Below are positions 1-5,338 of a stretch of 6,131 bases of DNA, piece by piece (the stretch's first letter is position 1; every line of letters begins with the position of its first letter). Made by a program: the position numbers and the translations under genes. The DNA comes from Candidatus Bathyarchaeota archaeon (GTDB lineage Archaea; Thermoproteota; Bathyarchaeia; TCS64), in the NCBI GenBank assembly GCA_016867505.1, contig VGJH01000076.1:1-6131 (forward strand), read 5' to 3'. Under the pieces are notes generated by a model. That model was not told where the DNA came from. It saw nothing but the letters and a program-made list of their open reading frames with translations, and did not search any database.

Positions 1-276
1 CACTCGCCTTTCATCTTCTTGAAGAAGCTTGAGAGTCACTTCTATTGGGCTTTCAACAGTTTTATGATCCATAGTTTGGAGGGTCTCAACCTCATGGACT
101 TTAATCTCAAGTGGTTTGGTAACTTTTACACTGTTAAGCCTTGGAAATAGTAGTATTACTATGACAATGATCAGGAGAATAATTGTCACGGCTACTAAGG
201 GTAGTAGCAAGGAATTACCAAACATGCCTCTATCATCTGGTGGTCCTTGTTGACCTGCTGAGGCCAAAGCAAACAT
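1..276 (-). CDS. N-terminal part of a membrane-anchored, probably winged-helix regulatory protein (cut by window edge)
   Basis: Read on the minus strand, an open frame of 92 codons starts at the ATG at 276-274 and runs off the left edge. A TGA lies in frame two codons upstream, so this is the first possible start. Residues 1-22 are a short polar, Pro/Gly-containing segment. Residues 23-44 are a strongly hydrophobic membrane helix (Leu/Ile/Val), followed by PRL and a charged region. The last residues, around VTLKLLQEDERRV at 80-92, resemble the point where archaeal membrane-anchored regulators enter their cytoplasmic winged-helix domain. That resemblance is from family memory, since the domain itself is outside the window. 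If correct, the protein is a single-pass membrane protein with a DNA-binding C-terminus. There is no Shine-Dalgarno site, and a weak TATA-like stretch suggests a leaderless message. It is divergent from the secreted protein at 398. Confidence 0.6.
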   Translation of the reverse strand, partial: MFALASAGQQGPPDDRGMFGNSLLLPLVAVTIILLIIVIVILLFPRLNSVKVTKPLEIKVHEVETLQTMDHKTVESPIEVTLKLLQEDERRV

Positions 277-297
277 TATTCAGACTATTATATTTCA

Positions 298-306
298 TAG
301 TTAAAA
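298..306 (-). promoter_or_regulatory. Weak TATA-like element for the minus-strand membrane protein
   Basis: On the minus strand this reads TTTTAACTA, centred about 26 bases upstream of the ATG at 276. That is the spacing expected for an archaeal TATA box serving a leaderless mRNA, and no ribosome-binding site precedes that ATG. The match to consensus is only moderate in an AT-rich region. Confidence 0.3.
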
Positions 307-382
307 TCGTTGTTACATGAAATGAAACAGACGTTACAAGAACTATCTAAATTATGCTCACTGATCTGTTATTAACGCTAAA

Positions 383-392
383 AAAGGAGTGA
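383..392 (+). promoter_or_regulatory. Shine-Dalgarno site that decides the start at 398
   Basis: AAAGGAGTGA is a strong match to the archaeal anti-Shine-Dalgarno sequence. Its GGAG core lies 8 bases upstream of the ATG at 398. An in-frame GTG at 389-391 lies inside this site, so that GTG is part of the ribosome-binding site rather than the start codon. Confidence 0.75.
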
Positions 393-397
393 AAAAG

Positions 398-757
398 ATG
401 AAAACGAATAATAAAATGATAGGAGCTCTCGCAGTCATCATGGGGTTGATGGCGATAACAGCATTTGTTTTACCAGCTTTAGCAGCACCAATAATGAATC
501 AAATAAAAACACAAGACCAAACACAGATCCAAGACCAACTTCAAACACAAACTCAAGAAACTTTAGGAACATGTACGGAAACATGCACACAACAGAGAAT
601 TAGAACACGAGCCATGGATGGCTCATGTGGTAACTGCACCACAACATGCTCAGGAGAACAATACCAAACCAAAACCAGAGCAGAGAACTGCGTCAACGAA
701 GGAACTCAATTAAAAACGCAAAGTAGAGTCAGAGCCAGAAGCTGTAGTAATCATTAA
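398..757 (+). CDS. Secreted Gln/Thr-rich, cysteine-repeat protein of unknown function
   Basis: This gene encodes 119 residues from the ATG at 398. I do not recognise a named family. Residues 1-30 form a signal peptide: a Lys/Asn-rich start, a hydrophobic core and an ALA-AP-type cleavage site. The mature part opens with a stretch (about 38-53) where every second residue is Gln. Seven cysteines follow at 59, 63, 77, 80, 84, 98 and 116. They define three segments of identical 18-residue Cys-to-Cys spacing (59-77, 80-98, 98-116). The first two contain C-T-x-T-C, and all carry alternating basic residues before the last Cys. This loosely resembles the core of thrombospondin type-1 repeats (C-x-x-T-C then R-x-R) but lacks their tryptophans. 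The even cysteine spacing and export signal suggest a disulfide-stabilised, beta-rich cell-surface or secreted protein. One of the seven cysteines would stay unpaired within a monomer. It appears monocistronic, with a T-tract terminator behind it. Confidence 0.75.
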   Translation: MKTNNKMIGALAVIMGLMAITAFVLPALAAPIMNQIKTQDQTQIQDQLQTQTQETLGTCTETCTQQRIRTRAMDGSCGNCTTTCSGEQYQTKTRAENCVNEGTQLKTQSRVRARSCSNH

Positions 758-776
758 ATTAATAAATTATAACCCA

Positions 777-790
777 TTTTTTTTATTTTT
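777..790 (+). terminator. T-tract terminator after the secreted protein gene
   Basis: A run of eight T, one A and five T begins 19 bases after the stop codon at 755-757. Archaeal RNA polymerase terminates at such T tracts without needing a hairpin. It separates this gene from the toxin-antitoxin pair downstream. Confidence 0.6.
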
Positions 791-820
791 CCGTATTTAT
801 ACAACATTTCCGAAAGAAGG

Positions 821-845
821 TATATATTCTCGGTATAAATTATAA
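821..845 (+). promoter_or_regulatory. Tandem TATA-like elements for the toxin-antitoxin pair
   Basis: Two TATA-like stretches occur: TATATATT at 821-828, preceded by a purine-rich BRE-like GAAAGAAGG, and TATAAATTATAA at 834-845. The first is centred about 30 bases before the GTG at 855. The second is about 27 bases before the alternative TTG at 867. Either could drive a leaderless or nearly leaderless transcript. Which one is used cannot be told from sequence. Confidence 0.5.
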
Positions 846-854
846 TTATACAGA

Positions 855-1142
855 GTGAATTTAATTTTGACGGAATATATTGTAGACATCAGAGAGAGGG
901 GAGAATTAACTATACCTAAAGAACTTAGGGAAAGATATAATATAAAGTTTAAATCAAAGGTTAAGATTATTCCTAAAGCTGAGGGCATCTTGATTAAACC
1001 AGAGGTCATTAATCCAATAGGTCAACTTAAAGGTCTTGCTGAAGGAGTTTGGCCTGATGAGGTTTCTAGTGTCGATCTCATCAAAGAGATTCGTAAAAGA
1101 GCAGATCTTGAAAGCAGGGAAAAATTTGAGCATTCTAATTGA
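855..1142 (+). CDS. AbrB/SpoVT-fold antitoxin of a PIN toxin-antitoxin pair
   Basis: This is a 95-residue protein. Residues 6-48 match the AbrB/SpoVT swapped-hairpin DNA-binding domain: a short strand, the RERGELTIPKELRERY motif typical of these antitoxins, then a K-V-K-I-I-P strand pair ending in GILIKP. The C-terminal tail (about 55-95, containing GLAEGVWPDE and a charged helix) is the kind of segment that binds and blocks the PIN nuclease. In known pairs, dimers of the AbrB domain also repress their own promoter. Translation starts at the GTG at 855 or, 12 bases later, at the TTG at 867, which has a GAGTGA sequence seven bases upstream. Neither can be excluded. The stop codon lies 17 bases inside the start of the PIN gene, giving translational coupling. 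Confidence 0.85.
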   Translation: MNLILTEYIVDIRERGELTIPKELRERYNIKFKSKVKIIPKAEGILIKPEVINPIGQLKGLAEGVWPDEVSSVDLIKEIRKRADLESREKFEHSN

Positions 1143-1542
1143 TACTAACATCTTCCTCAATCTAATTAGAAAGGAAGCAGCTTTTATTGAATCTTCGGAA
1201 GAATTATTGAAAAAAGTGTATGAAGGAGAATTGAAGGGCTTAGCTGCAAGCATCATTTTCATGGAGATTAGATGGGTTTTTCATGAGAAAAGGGAGTATG
1301 GAAAAGCAGAGAAAGCTGTTTCATTAATAGATGAAATTGTTGAAATTGTACCTCTAGATGCAGAGATAGCTAAAGAAGCAATAGATCTTAAAATTGATAG
1401 AAGACTTGAACTTCTTGACTCAATCCATGCTGCTTCAGCAATAATGAAAAATGCTACTCTAGTTACAAGAGATAAAGATCTAAAAAGAAAAGTAGAGGAC
1501 ATAGTATCTGTAAAAACACCTGATGAAATCCTTAAAAAATAA
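1126..1542 (+). CDS. vapC: PIN-domain ribonuclease toxin (VapC-like)
   Basis: This gene encodes 138 residues with all four acidic positions of the PIN fold: D6 in ILIDTN, E47 in the MEIRW segment, D98 in LLDSIHAA, and D116 in TRDKDL, with D118 close by. PIN toxins bind Mg2+ or Mn2+ through these residues and cut RNA, often tRNA or rRNA loops. The natural target here is unknown. I chose the TTG at 1126 because it places M-S-I-L-I-D-T-N at the usual distance from the N-terminus and has an AGGGA site seven bases upstream. The frame stays open upstream, and a TTG at 1108 would add six residues. The overlap with the antitoxin stop is typical of a coupled operon. The length is normal for the family and no catalytic residue is missing, so the toxin looks intact. 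Confidence 0.88.
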   Translation: MSILIDTNIFLNLIRKEAAFIESSEELLKKVYEGELKGLAASIIFMEIRWVFHEKREYGKAEKAVSLIDEIVEIVPLDAEIAKEAIDLKIDRRLELLDSIHAASAIMKNATLVTRDKDLKRKVEDIVSVKTPDEILKK

Positions 1543-1667
1543 AATAATAGAGGAATAACTATTCAGTAAAAATTGATAAGGACCTTAAATGATATAATTT
1601 TTATACATCAAATAACATGAAAATTGTTAATAATAAAATACAGTAAAGAATGATATCCATAAACTGG

Positions 1668-1696
1668 ACAATTATATTCATAATAACTATAATTGT
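1668..1696 (+). promoter_or_regulatory. Inverted repeat upstream of the MFS gene, possible operator
   Basis: ACAATTATA (1668-1676) and TATAATTGT (1688-1696) are perfect 9-base inverted arms with an 11-base spacer. Their centres are 20 bases apart, about two helical turns, as for a dimeric repressor site. The right arm includes a TATA-like sequence about 50 bases before the ATG at 1741. A further AATTGTTAA copy lies at 1622-1630, matching 1691-1699. An AT-rich chance palindrome remains possible. Confidence 0.35.
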
Positions 1697-1740
1697 TAAC
1701 CACTATTAGATTCTTTGTAAAAAAAACTGGTGCATGAAGA

Positions 1741-2961
1741 ATGGATCTAAGATCATTTGTTCCTAGTAAAATATCTGGTCCTGCAAAGAGTTTTTTGGCA
1801 GCTTCTTTTATCAATGGTTTTGCGAATGGGGCAGTTAATGTTGTTTTTATGCTTTACCTGACTTCTTTAGGTTTTGAGAGCTCTTCATTAAGTTCTATAG
1901 TGATGATGGCTCCAGTTGCTCTTTTCACATTAATGATCCCTATGGGGATTCTCGCTGGTAGAATTGGATCAAAGAAGATGATGATTCTTTTAATGGTTCC
2001 ATGGATTCTTTTCTCTGTTATTATTTTGATTGCTGACAGTGTTTCTTTGTTTATGTTGGCATTTTTACTCACTGGTGTAATTGATGCTATCGCTAATGTG
2101 GTTTTTACACCATTATATGCATCATTTTTTGATGTTGAGGATATGGATAAGGCCTTCAGTCTTCAGATGGCTTTAAACATACTAACAGTATCAGTTGGTA
2201 GTCTTGCTGGCTTCATTCCCCCAATGCTTCAAAGAAGCTACGGTTACAGTGTCAGGACATCGTATTGGATGGTTATCCTGATGGGGGTCATACTTTTCTT
2301 CATAACAATTCCATTCTATTTTTATCCTGTCTGGAAGGCTCCTGAAATTAAAAGAAGTGCAAGTGGATTCAAGATCAATCTTAGAAGCAAGAGTGTTGTC
2401 ATAAAAGTAGCTTTCCTGAACCTATTAAGCAGCATTGGCTTCAGCTCCTTCTTTAACTTCTTCCCATACTACATCAACAAGAAATTTGGGTTACAATCCG
2501 ATGCTCTTGGAACACTTTACTTCGTATCCAACTTCATCAGGACAGGCGCAAGCATTGTTGCACCAAAAATTTCAGCAAAGTTTGGTACACTCAAAACCAT
2601 CGCAGGCAGCCTAATACTATGTGCACCCTTCTACTTCATGATCCCATTAGCTCCCGACTTCTTCACACTATCAATCTTCTACATTTTCAGACTATTCCTT
2701 GGCAACATATCATCACCACTAACCAGCTCATTATACATGAAACTACTTTACCCAGATGAAAGACCAACAGCTAACAGCTTTAGCAGCATGGCAACTCATG
2801 GGGGAAACATTATTGCACCCATGATTGGGGGACGTTTAATGGAGCAGGTGTCACTGGATTCACCTGCTTATTTGGGTTCAACACTCTACGCAGTTTTAGG
2901 CGGATCATACTATCTCCTATTAAAAGATGAAGCAATAAAAAACGATGAAATAAAAAAATAG
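1741..2961 (+). CDS. Major facilitator superfamily transporter (12 membrane segments)
   Basis: This 406-residue length is normal for MFS proteins. Hydrophobic segments fall at about 17-40, 50-70, 80-97, 101-121, 141-161, 173-197, then after a basic loop at 219-242, 257-276, 285-303, 306-328, 346-366 and 378-394: a 6+6 arrangement. The loop between segments 2 and 3 has the MFS motif A pattern, GILAGRIGSKKMM at about 69-81, with Gly in place of the usual Asp. A weaker copy, APKISAKFGTLKTI, lies at 274-287. It should move a small solute across the cytoplasmic membrane using an ion gradient, but the substrate cannot be named; a drug-efflux role is only one option. The ATG at 1741 has an in-frame TGA two codons upstream and a GGTG site eight bases before it. 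Codon choice changes sharply after about residue 130 (see findings). Confidence 0.88.
   Translation: MDLRSFVPSKISGPAKSFLAASFINGFANGAVNVVFMLYLTSLGFESSSLSSIVMMAPVALFTLMIPMGILAGRIGSKKMMILLMVPWILFSVIILIADSVSLFMLAFLLTGVIDAIANVVFTPLYASFFDVEDMDKAFSLQMALNILTVSVGSLAGFIPPMLQRSYGYSVRTSYWMVILMGVILFFITIPFYFYPVWKAPEIKRSASGFKINLRSKSVVIKVAFLNLLSSIGFSSFFNFFPYYINKKFGLQSDALGTLYFVSNFIRTGASIVAPKISAKFGTLKTIAGSLILCAPFYFMIPLAPDFFTLSIFYIFRLFLGNISSPLTSSLYMKLLYPDERPTANSFSSMATHGGNIIAPMIGGRLMEQVSLDSPAYLGSTLYAVLGGSYYLLLKDEAIKNDEIKK
2952..2958 (-). terminator. T-tract terminator for the DUF3303-like gene
   Basis: On the minus strand this is seven T in a row, followed by more T-rich sequence, about 30 bases after the stop at 2987. 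It lies inside the last codons of the convergent MFS gene. Confidence 0.45.
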
Positions 2962-2986
2962 TTTCAATGTTATTAGATTATATCAT

Positions 2987-3277
2987 TTATAATCCTGCTT
3001 TTATTTTTTCATACAGTTTAGTTCCTTCGGTAGCGTCCCATATAGGAAAGACTTGAACTTTTGCTACCTGACCGTATTCTGTCACATAATGCATGATGTC
3101 TTCAATGCAATCAGTTTCAAATACAGTAAATCCCTTGAACCCACGAGGAGCATCAGCGATTGTATGTGGGGGAAAAACCGTAACAATATTGTGATGAGCA
3201 GCCATACGTTTATTCCAAATTTCAATAAATTCCTGAATTTTTTCTTGATCACATTCAAGAAATGCAACAAACCTCAT
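2987..3277 (-). CDS. Small DUF3303-like (dimeric alpha/beta barrel) protein
   Basis: This gene encodes 96 residues from the ATG at 3277. The pattern is an N-terminal strand (MRFVAFLECD), a helix with Glu/Lys/Trp, a central V-T-V-F-P-P-H-T-I-A-D segment, a GFTVFETD strand-turn, a helix, and a closing V-A-K-V-Q-V-F-P-I-W strand. This beta-alpha-beta repeat is what DUF3303-type proteins of the ferredoxin-like dimeric barrel group show. No enzymatic role is known to me for this branch. No signal peptide or membrane segment is present, so it should be cytoplasmic. The frame extends four codons further to a TTG at 3289, but that TTG lies within a GGATGAT site that better serves as ribosome-binding site for the ATG at 3277, and MRFVAF is a natural family start. 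It is convergent with the MFS gene, with a 25-base gap. Confidence 0.75.
   Translation of the reverse strand: MRFVAFLECDQEKIQEFIEIWNKRMAAHHNIVTVFPPHTIADAPRGFKGFTVFETDCIEDIMHYVTEYGQVAKVQVFPIWDATEGTKLYEKIKAGL
2999..3009 (+). terminator. T-tract terminator for the MFS gene
   Basis: On the plus strand, four T, one A and six T lie about 38 bases after the MFS stop, inside the 3' end of the opposing gene. Together with 2952-2958 it makes a convergent pair of terminators, each inside the other gene's end. Confidence 0.4.
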
Positions 3278-3576
3278 AATATCATCCAAAAATATTTTTC
3301 AAACCTTTAATATGAACCTTACCTAGACAAATTAAATGAAATTTTGAGTTGATATCGTTATGAACTGAATAATTAATTATGGTTGAGTAACCATTTTGAG
3401 GTGAATTAATTAAGAATAAGCCTGTAAGTAAATTTTTGATATTGAAAATTATTTAGTTTATGACTCACTATTTTTTATTTTTTAAAATTTTAACATTCAC
3501 ATCTTTATAACTGATTTATTAGACTATATAATCGCATAGTAATAACCTTATTTAGTAACCATTCAAAAATTCAATC
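3278..3576. other. Non-coding AT-rich stretch between the DUF3303-like and winged-helix genes
   Basis: About 300 bases with no convincing open frame on either strand. It holds the upstream regions of both divergent genes. A plus-strand T tract at 3471-3483 (six T, A, six T) follows no recognisable gene, so it may end an unannotated short transcript or be mere composition. The motif AGTAACCATT occurs twice (3386-3395 and 3554-3563), which is within chance for this length. Confidence 0.5.
3524..3554 (+). promoter_or_regulatory. Candidate TATA elements for the winged-helix gene
   Basis: Two candidates exist. TATATAAT near 3524-3531 would give a leader of about 25 bases. TTATTTA at 3548-3554 is centred about 26 bases before the ATG at 3577, the leaderless spacing. 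No Shine-Dalgarno site precedes the ATG, which favours the second. Confidence 0.35.
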
Positions 3577-3864
3577 ATGGAGTCTTTAACTCATATTTAT
3601 GCGCTTAAAACATTGATAATACTTTATAAAACAGGCCGGAGAATGACAATTAAAGAAATAGCACAAAGTATGGGTGAGCCTTCTGCAGGAGTGGTTCATG
3701 CTATCGACGTCTTAGAAGAAAGTAAACTTATTCAAGCTATTGTATTGAAAGATGCTCCATATATTAAAGAGGTGGTTTTGACTCCAGTTGGTTTTACGAT
3801 CGCAGAAAAAATTAAGGAGATTGAAGAATTGATTGGATGGATGGGAAGGAATGGAGTAATATAA
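3577..3864 (+). CDS. Small winged-helix transcription regulator
   Basis: This is a 95-residue protein that is nearly all one winged helix-turn-helix domain. Helix 1 covers about 5-18 (IYALKTLIILYKTG). Helix 2 is at 23-32 (MTIKEIAQSMG). The recognition helix is at about 35-50 (SAGVVHAIDVLEESKLI), followed by a two-strand wing (about 52-70, ending in EVVLTPVGF) and a C-terminal helix (73-90) that probably dimerises. The layout fits the archaeal MarR/ArsR-like single-domain regulators. There are no ligand-binding cysteines or histidine clusters, so the signal it senses is not visible. It should bind DNA as a dimer near its own promoter. The broken ferredoxin gene begins 36 bases after its stop on the same strand and may once have been its partner or target. 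Confidence 0.78.
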   Translation: MESLTHIYALKTLIILYKTGRRMTIKEIAQSMGEPSAGVVHAIDVLEESKLIQAIVLKDAPYIKEVVLTPVGFTIAEKIKEIEELIGWMGRNGVI

Positions 3865-3900
3865 GATACAAATTAGTGTCTTAATATATAACAAATATCA

Positions 3901-4118
3901 ATGAAGTACACAGTTGAGGTTGATAGAGAAAATTGCATATCTTGTGGTGTTTGCTACAACTCAGATCCAACCATTTTAAATCATGTGATGAAGGAAAATC
4001 AATTGTAATAAATGGAACAATAAATTGGATTTCTTAAGGAAATTTTGATGATGAAACTAAAGAATTTGTTAAATTAACTGCATCAAAATGTCCAGCGAGA
4101 GCTATTAAAGTGATTTAG
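3901..4118 (+). pseudogene. Broken single-cluster archaeal ferredoxin (one frameshift, one stop)
   Basis: From the ATG at 3901 the frame reads MKYTVEVDRENCISCGVCYN then SDPT, the start of a small archaeal [4Fe-4S] ferredoxin with C12, C15 and C18. It then runs out of frame and stops at 4006-4008. Adding one base near 3971-3975 (ACCAT read as ACC-CAT) restores the family sequence: DPTHF, then a segment with EGKS and VING, later GNFDDE, and finally the fourth cluster cysteine in SKCPARAIKVI before the TAG at 4116-4118. The restored frame still holds a TAA at 4035-4037. With two lesions and otherwise well-kept sequence, this is either a recent pseudogene or an error-containing gene. An intact copy would be an electron carrier of about 72 residues. 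Codons on either side of each lesion match the family, and none of the four cysteine codons is altered. Confidence 0.8.
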
Positions 4119-4134
4119 AAAAAAACAATCTTCA

Positions 4135-4140
4135 TTTTTT
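4135..4140 (+). terminator. Short T tract after the ferredoxin remnant
   Basis: Six T in a T-rich context, 17 bases after the former stop codon at 4116-4118. Its position fits a terminator for the regulator-ferredoxin unit. The evidence is weak because the region is AT-rich. Confidence 0.3.
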
Positions 4141-4605
4141 ATAATTTAAAAATAATAAGTAATGAGGCTAAATATTAAGTTTTTAGGGAGTAATGATATC
4201 TAAATGTTTTGTTAAATTTTATTATATTTAAATTTTGCGAAGGTTAAAATATTAAAAATTTAATAAATTATTATGTCATAAGCGAGTTATTTAACCTATT
4301 AGGCTCTCAGTTGCATAAAAGAGATTAAAACCCATAAAAATAAGTAATTCATCACAGATAACCATCAGTGAATTACCATTAATTTAACACACCATATAAT
4401 CAAAGCGAATTCATAAATAAGGACATAATAATATTGACCATTCTTTGATCTATATTTAATAGTAAAATAATAATTTTTCATAATTATTTCATATAAAGTT
4501 TTTAATTTTTTACTAATGATATTATGCATTTTATCAATAATATAAATATAAAAGATAAAATAAAAATCCTTTATTTAAATAACTAAAAAACAATAAAGTA
4601 AAGCT

Positions 4606-4634
4606 GTTCTAATTATTAGATCTAATGTTCTAAA
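4606..4634 (+). promoter_or_regulatory. Repeat and palindrome cluster upstream of the secreted protein at 4680
   Basis: The 7-mer GTTCTAA occurs at 4606-4612 and 4627-4633, 21 bases apart, about two helical turns. Between them sits the perfect 12-base palindrome ATTAGATCTAAT (4615-4626). TCTAA therefore appears three times in one direction and once reversed, 45-75 bases before the gene start. This is a plausible binding site for a dimeric regulator, though not proven. Confidence 0.3.
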
Positions 4635-4667
4635 CACTGGGATTATACCAAAGCGAATGATCCGTAT

Positions 4668-4675
4668 AGGTGAGG
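4668..4675 (+). promoter_or_regulatory. Shine-Dalgarno site for the gene at 4680
   Basis: AGGTGAGG, containing AGGTGA, a core of the archaeal ribosome-binding consensus, ends a few bases before the ATG at 4680. It strongly supports that start. Confidence 0.7.
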
Positions 4676-4679
4676 TACA

Positions 4680-5078
4680 ATGAGAAGGTATATGATAATA
4701 GCTTCAATTATGCTGTTAGGCATAATCATTCCAGCTGGCATATATGCTATTCAAAGCAACTCAACTGACAATAAATCAAATAATGAAGCCATCGCAATAG
4801 CTTACCTTAAAAATGCTCCAACCTTCAAGTTTGATGGGATATTATCATCTATTAAAATAACTGATTCTTGGCAAGCTCAGACTTTTACTTACCCTGGTTT
4901 CTGGGGGGTAACAATTGAGTTCGATTGCTCCCATGCTGGGTATGGTGATAGAACTGGCCAAGTAGTAGCACAAGTAATCACTCATCATAGCATAAGCATG
5001 CATGTAACAGAGGGACATGTTACCCTAGCAATCATCGATAACGTTTGGAATGAGATTACACAGAAGATGGTAAATTAA
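4680..5078 (+). CDS. Secreted or membrane-tethered protein of unknown function
   Basis: This is a 132-residue protein. Residues 1-24 are a signal peptide or single anchor: R2-R3, then a hydrophobic run of Ile/Leu/Ala. A Ser/Asn/Thr/Asp-rich linker follows (25-35), then a folded domain. That domain begins with a helix containing YLKNAPTFKFDG (42-53) and has a beta-rich core with W75, V77, E80 and F81 near one Cys (C83). Its conserved-looking block is H85-AGYGDRTGQVVAQVITHH at 86-103. I recall similar uncharacterised archaeal proteins with YGDRTGQV and a Trp-Asn/Asp-Glu ending (here VWNEI at 122-126), but no function. The fold loosely recalls small PepSY-like extracytoplasmic domains; this is a guess. 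It stands alone, with a good Shine-Dalgarno site in front and a hairpin terminator behind. It appears intact, unlike its neighbours. Confidence 0.75.
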   Translation: MRRYMIIASIMLLGIIIPAGIYAIQSNSTDNKSNNEAIAIAYLKNAPTFKFDGILSSIKITDSWQAQTFTYPGFWGVTIEFDCSHAGYGDRTGQVVAQVITHHSISMHVTEGHVTLAIIDNVWNEITQKMVN

Positions 5079-5090
5079 ATAACAAACCAC

Positions 5091-5110
5091 TAATTTTTTG
5101 TGAAAAATTA
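5091..5110 (+). terminator. Hairpin with T run after the secreted protein gene
   Basis: TAATTTTT (5091-5098) and AAAAATTA (5103-5110) are perfect 8-base arms around a TGTG loop, starting 12 bases after the stop codon. The six-T run in the left arm would also serve as a simple archaeal T-tract terminator. Confidence 0.5.
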
Positions 5111-5169
5111 TAAAAAGTAAACTCAACAAATATTCATAATATTGTGTCTTTTAAGGCCATGAACAATAA

Positions 5170-5317
5170 ATGCCATATAAGGAAGAGCTTCAAGGCATTT
5201 TAGTATAAAGTGGTTTTGGAAAATTTCGCTCCACCACTTGTTAACTCTGAACTTGGCAAAGAAAAAATACATGAATTATTTGATAAATGGAAAAAAGAAG
5301 TTGAGAAATTTGGTTAA
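5170..5317 (+). pseudogene. Frameshifted C-terminal remnant of an unidentified gene
   Basis: From the ATG at 5170 the frame reads MPYKEELQGIL and stops at 5206-5208. Skipping one base near 5203 leads into YKVVLENFAPPLVNSELGK and a charged helix ending KKEVEKFG, with TAA at 5315-5317. The joined 48-residue reading is helical, charged and protein-like, and looks like the end of a longer cytoplasmic protein. I cannot name the family. Upstream of 5170 all frames are closed by stops, so the rest of the gene is missing. The intact part alone is 35 codons (from the GTG at 5210). A tiny genuine gene starting at that GTG is possible but lacks a ribosome site. Confidence 0.3.
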
Positions 5318-5338
5318 TAAAATAAACGTTGTAGAGAG

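Larger units (their letters stand above)
4119..4679. other. Long AT-rich non-coding stretch
   Basis: About 560 bases with no credible open frame on either strand and very high A+T. It contains a small inverted repeat, GTAATTCA (4344-4351) and TGAATTAC (4369-4376), around a 17-base loop. A 10-base word CAAAGCGAAT occurs at 4401-4410 and again at 4649-4658. A repeat/palindrome cluster lies at 4606-4634. No CRISPR array, tRNA or recognisable RNA fold was seen. It may be decayed sequence between two gene remnants. Confidence 0.55.

Noticed and set aside
389..397. GTG at 389 as start of the secreted protein
   Set aside because: It lies inside the Shine-Dalgarno sequence (383-392) that serves the ATG at 398, and using it would leave no ribosome site.
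1036..1125. Upstream extension of the PIN gene to 1036
   Set aside because: This stretch is inside the antitoxin gene in another frame; the extra residues precede the usual PIN start and have no family support.
3386..3563. Repeated AGTAACCATT near the winged-helix gene as operator pair
   Set aside because: A 10-base repeat is expected by chance in a window this long, the copies are 168 bases apart, and no symmetry is present.
4310..4331. CRISPR-repeat-like word beginning GTTGC and ending ATTAAAAC
   Set aside because: Only one copy is present, with no spacer periodicity and no cas genes; a single resemblance in AT-rich DNA is not evidence of an array.
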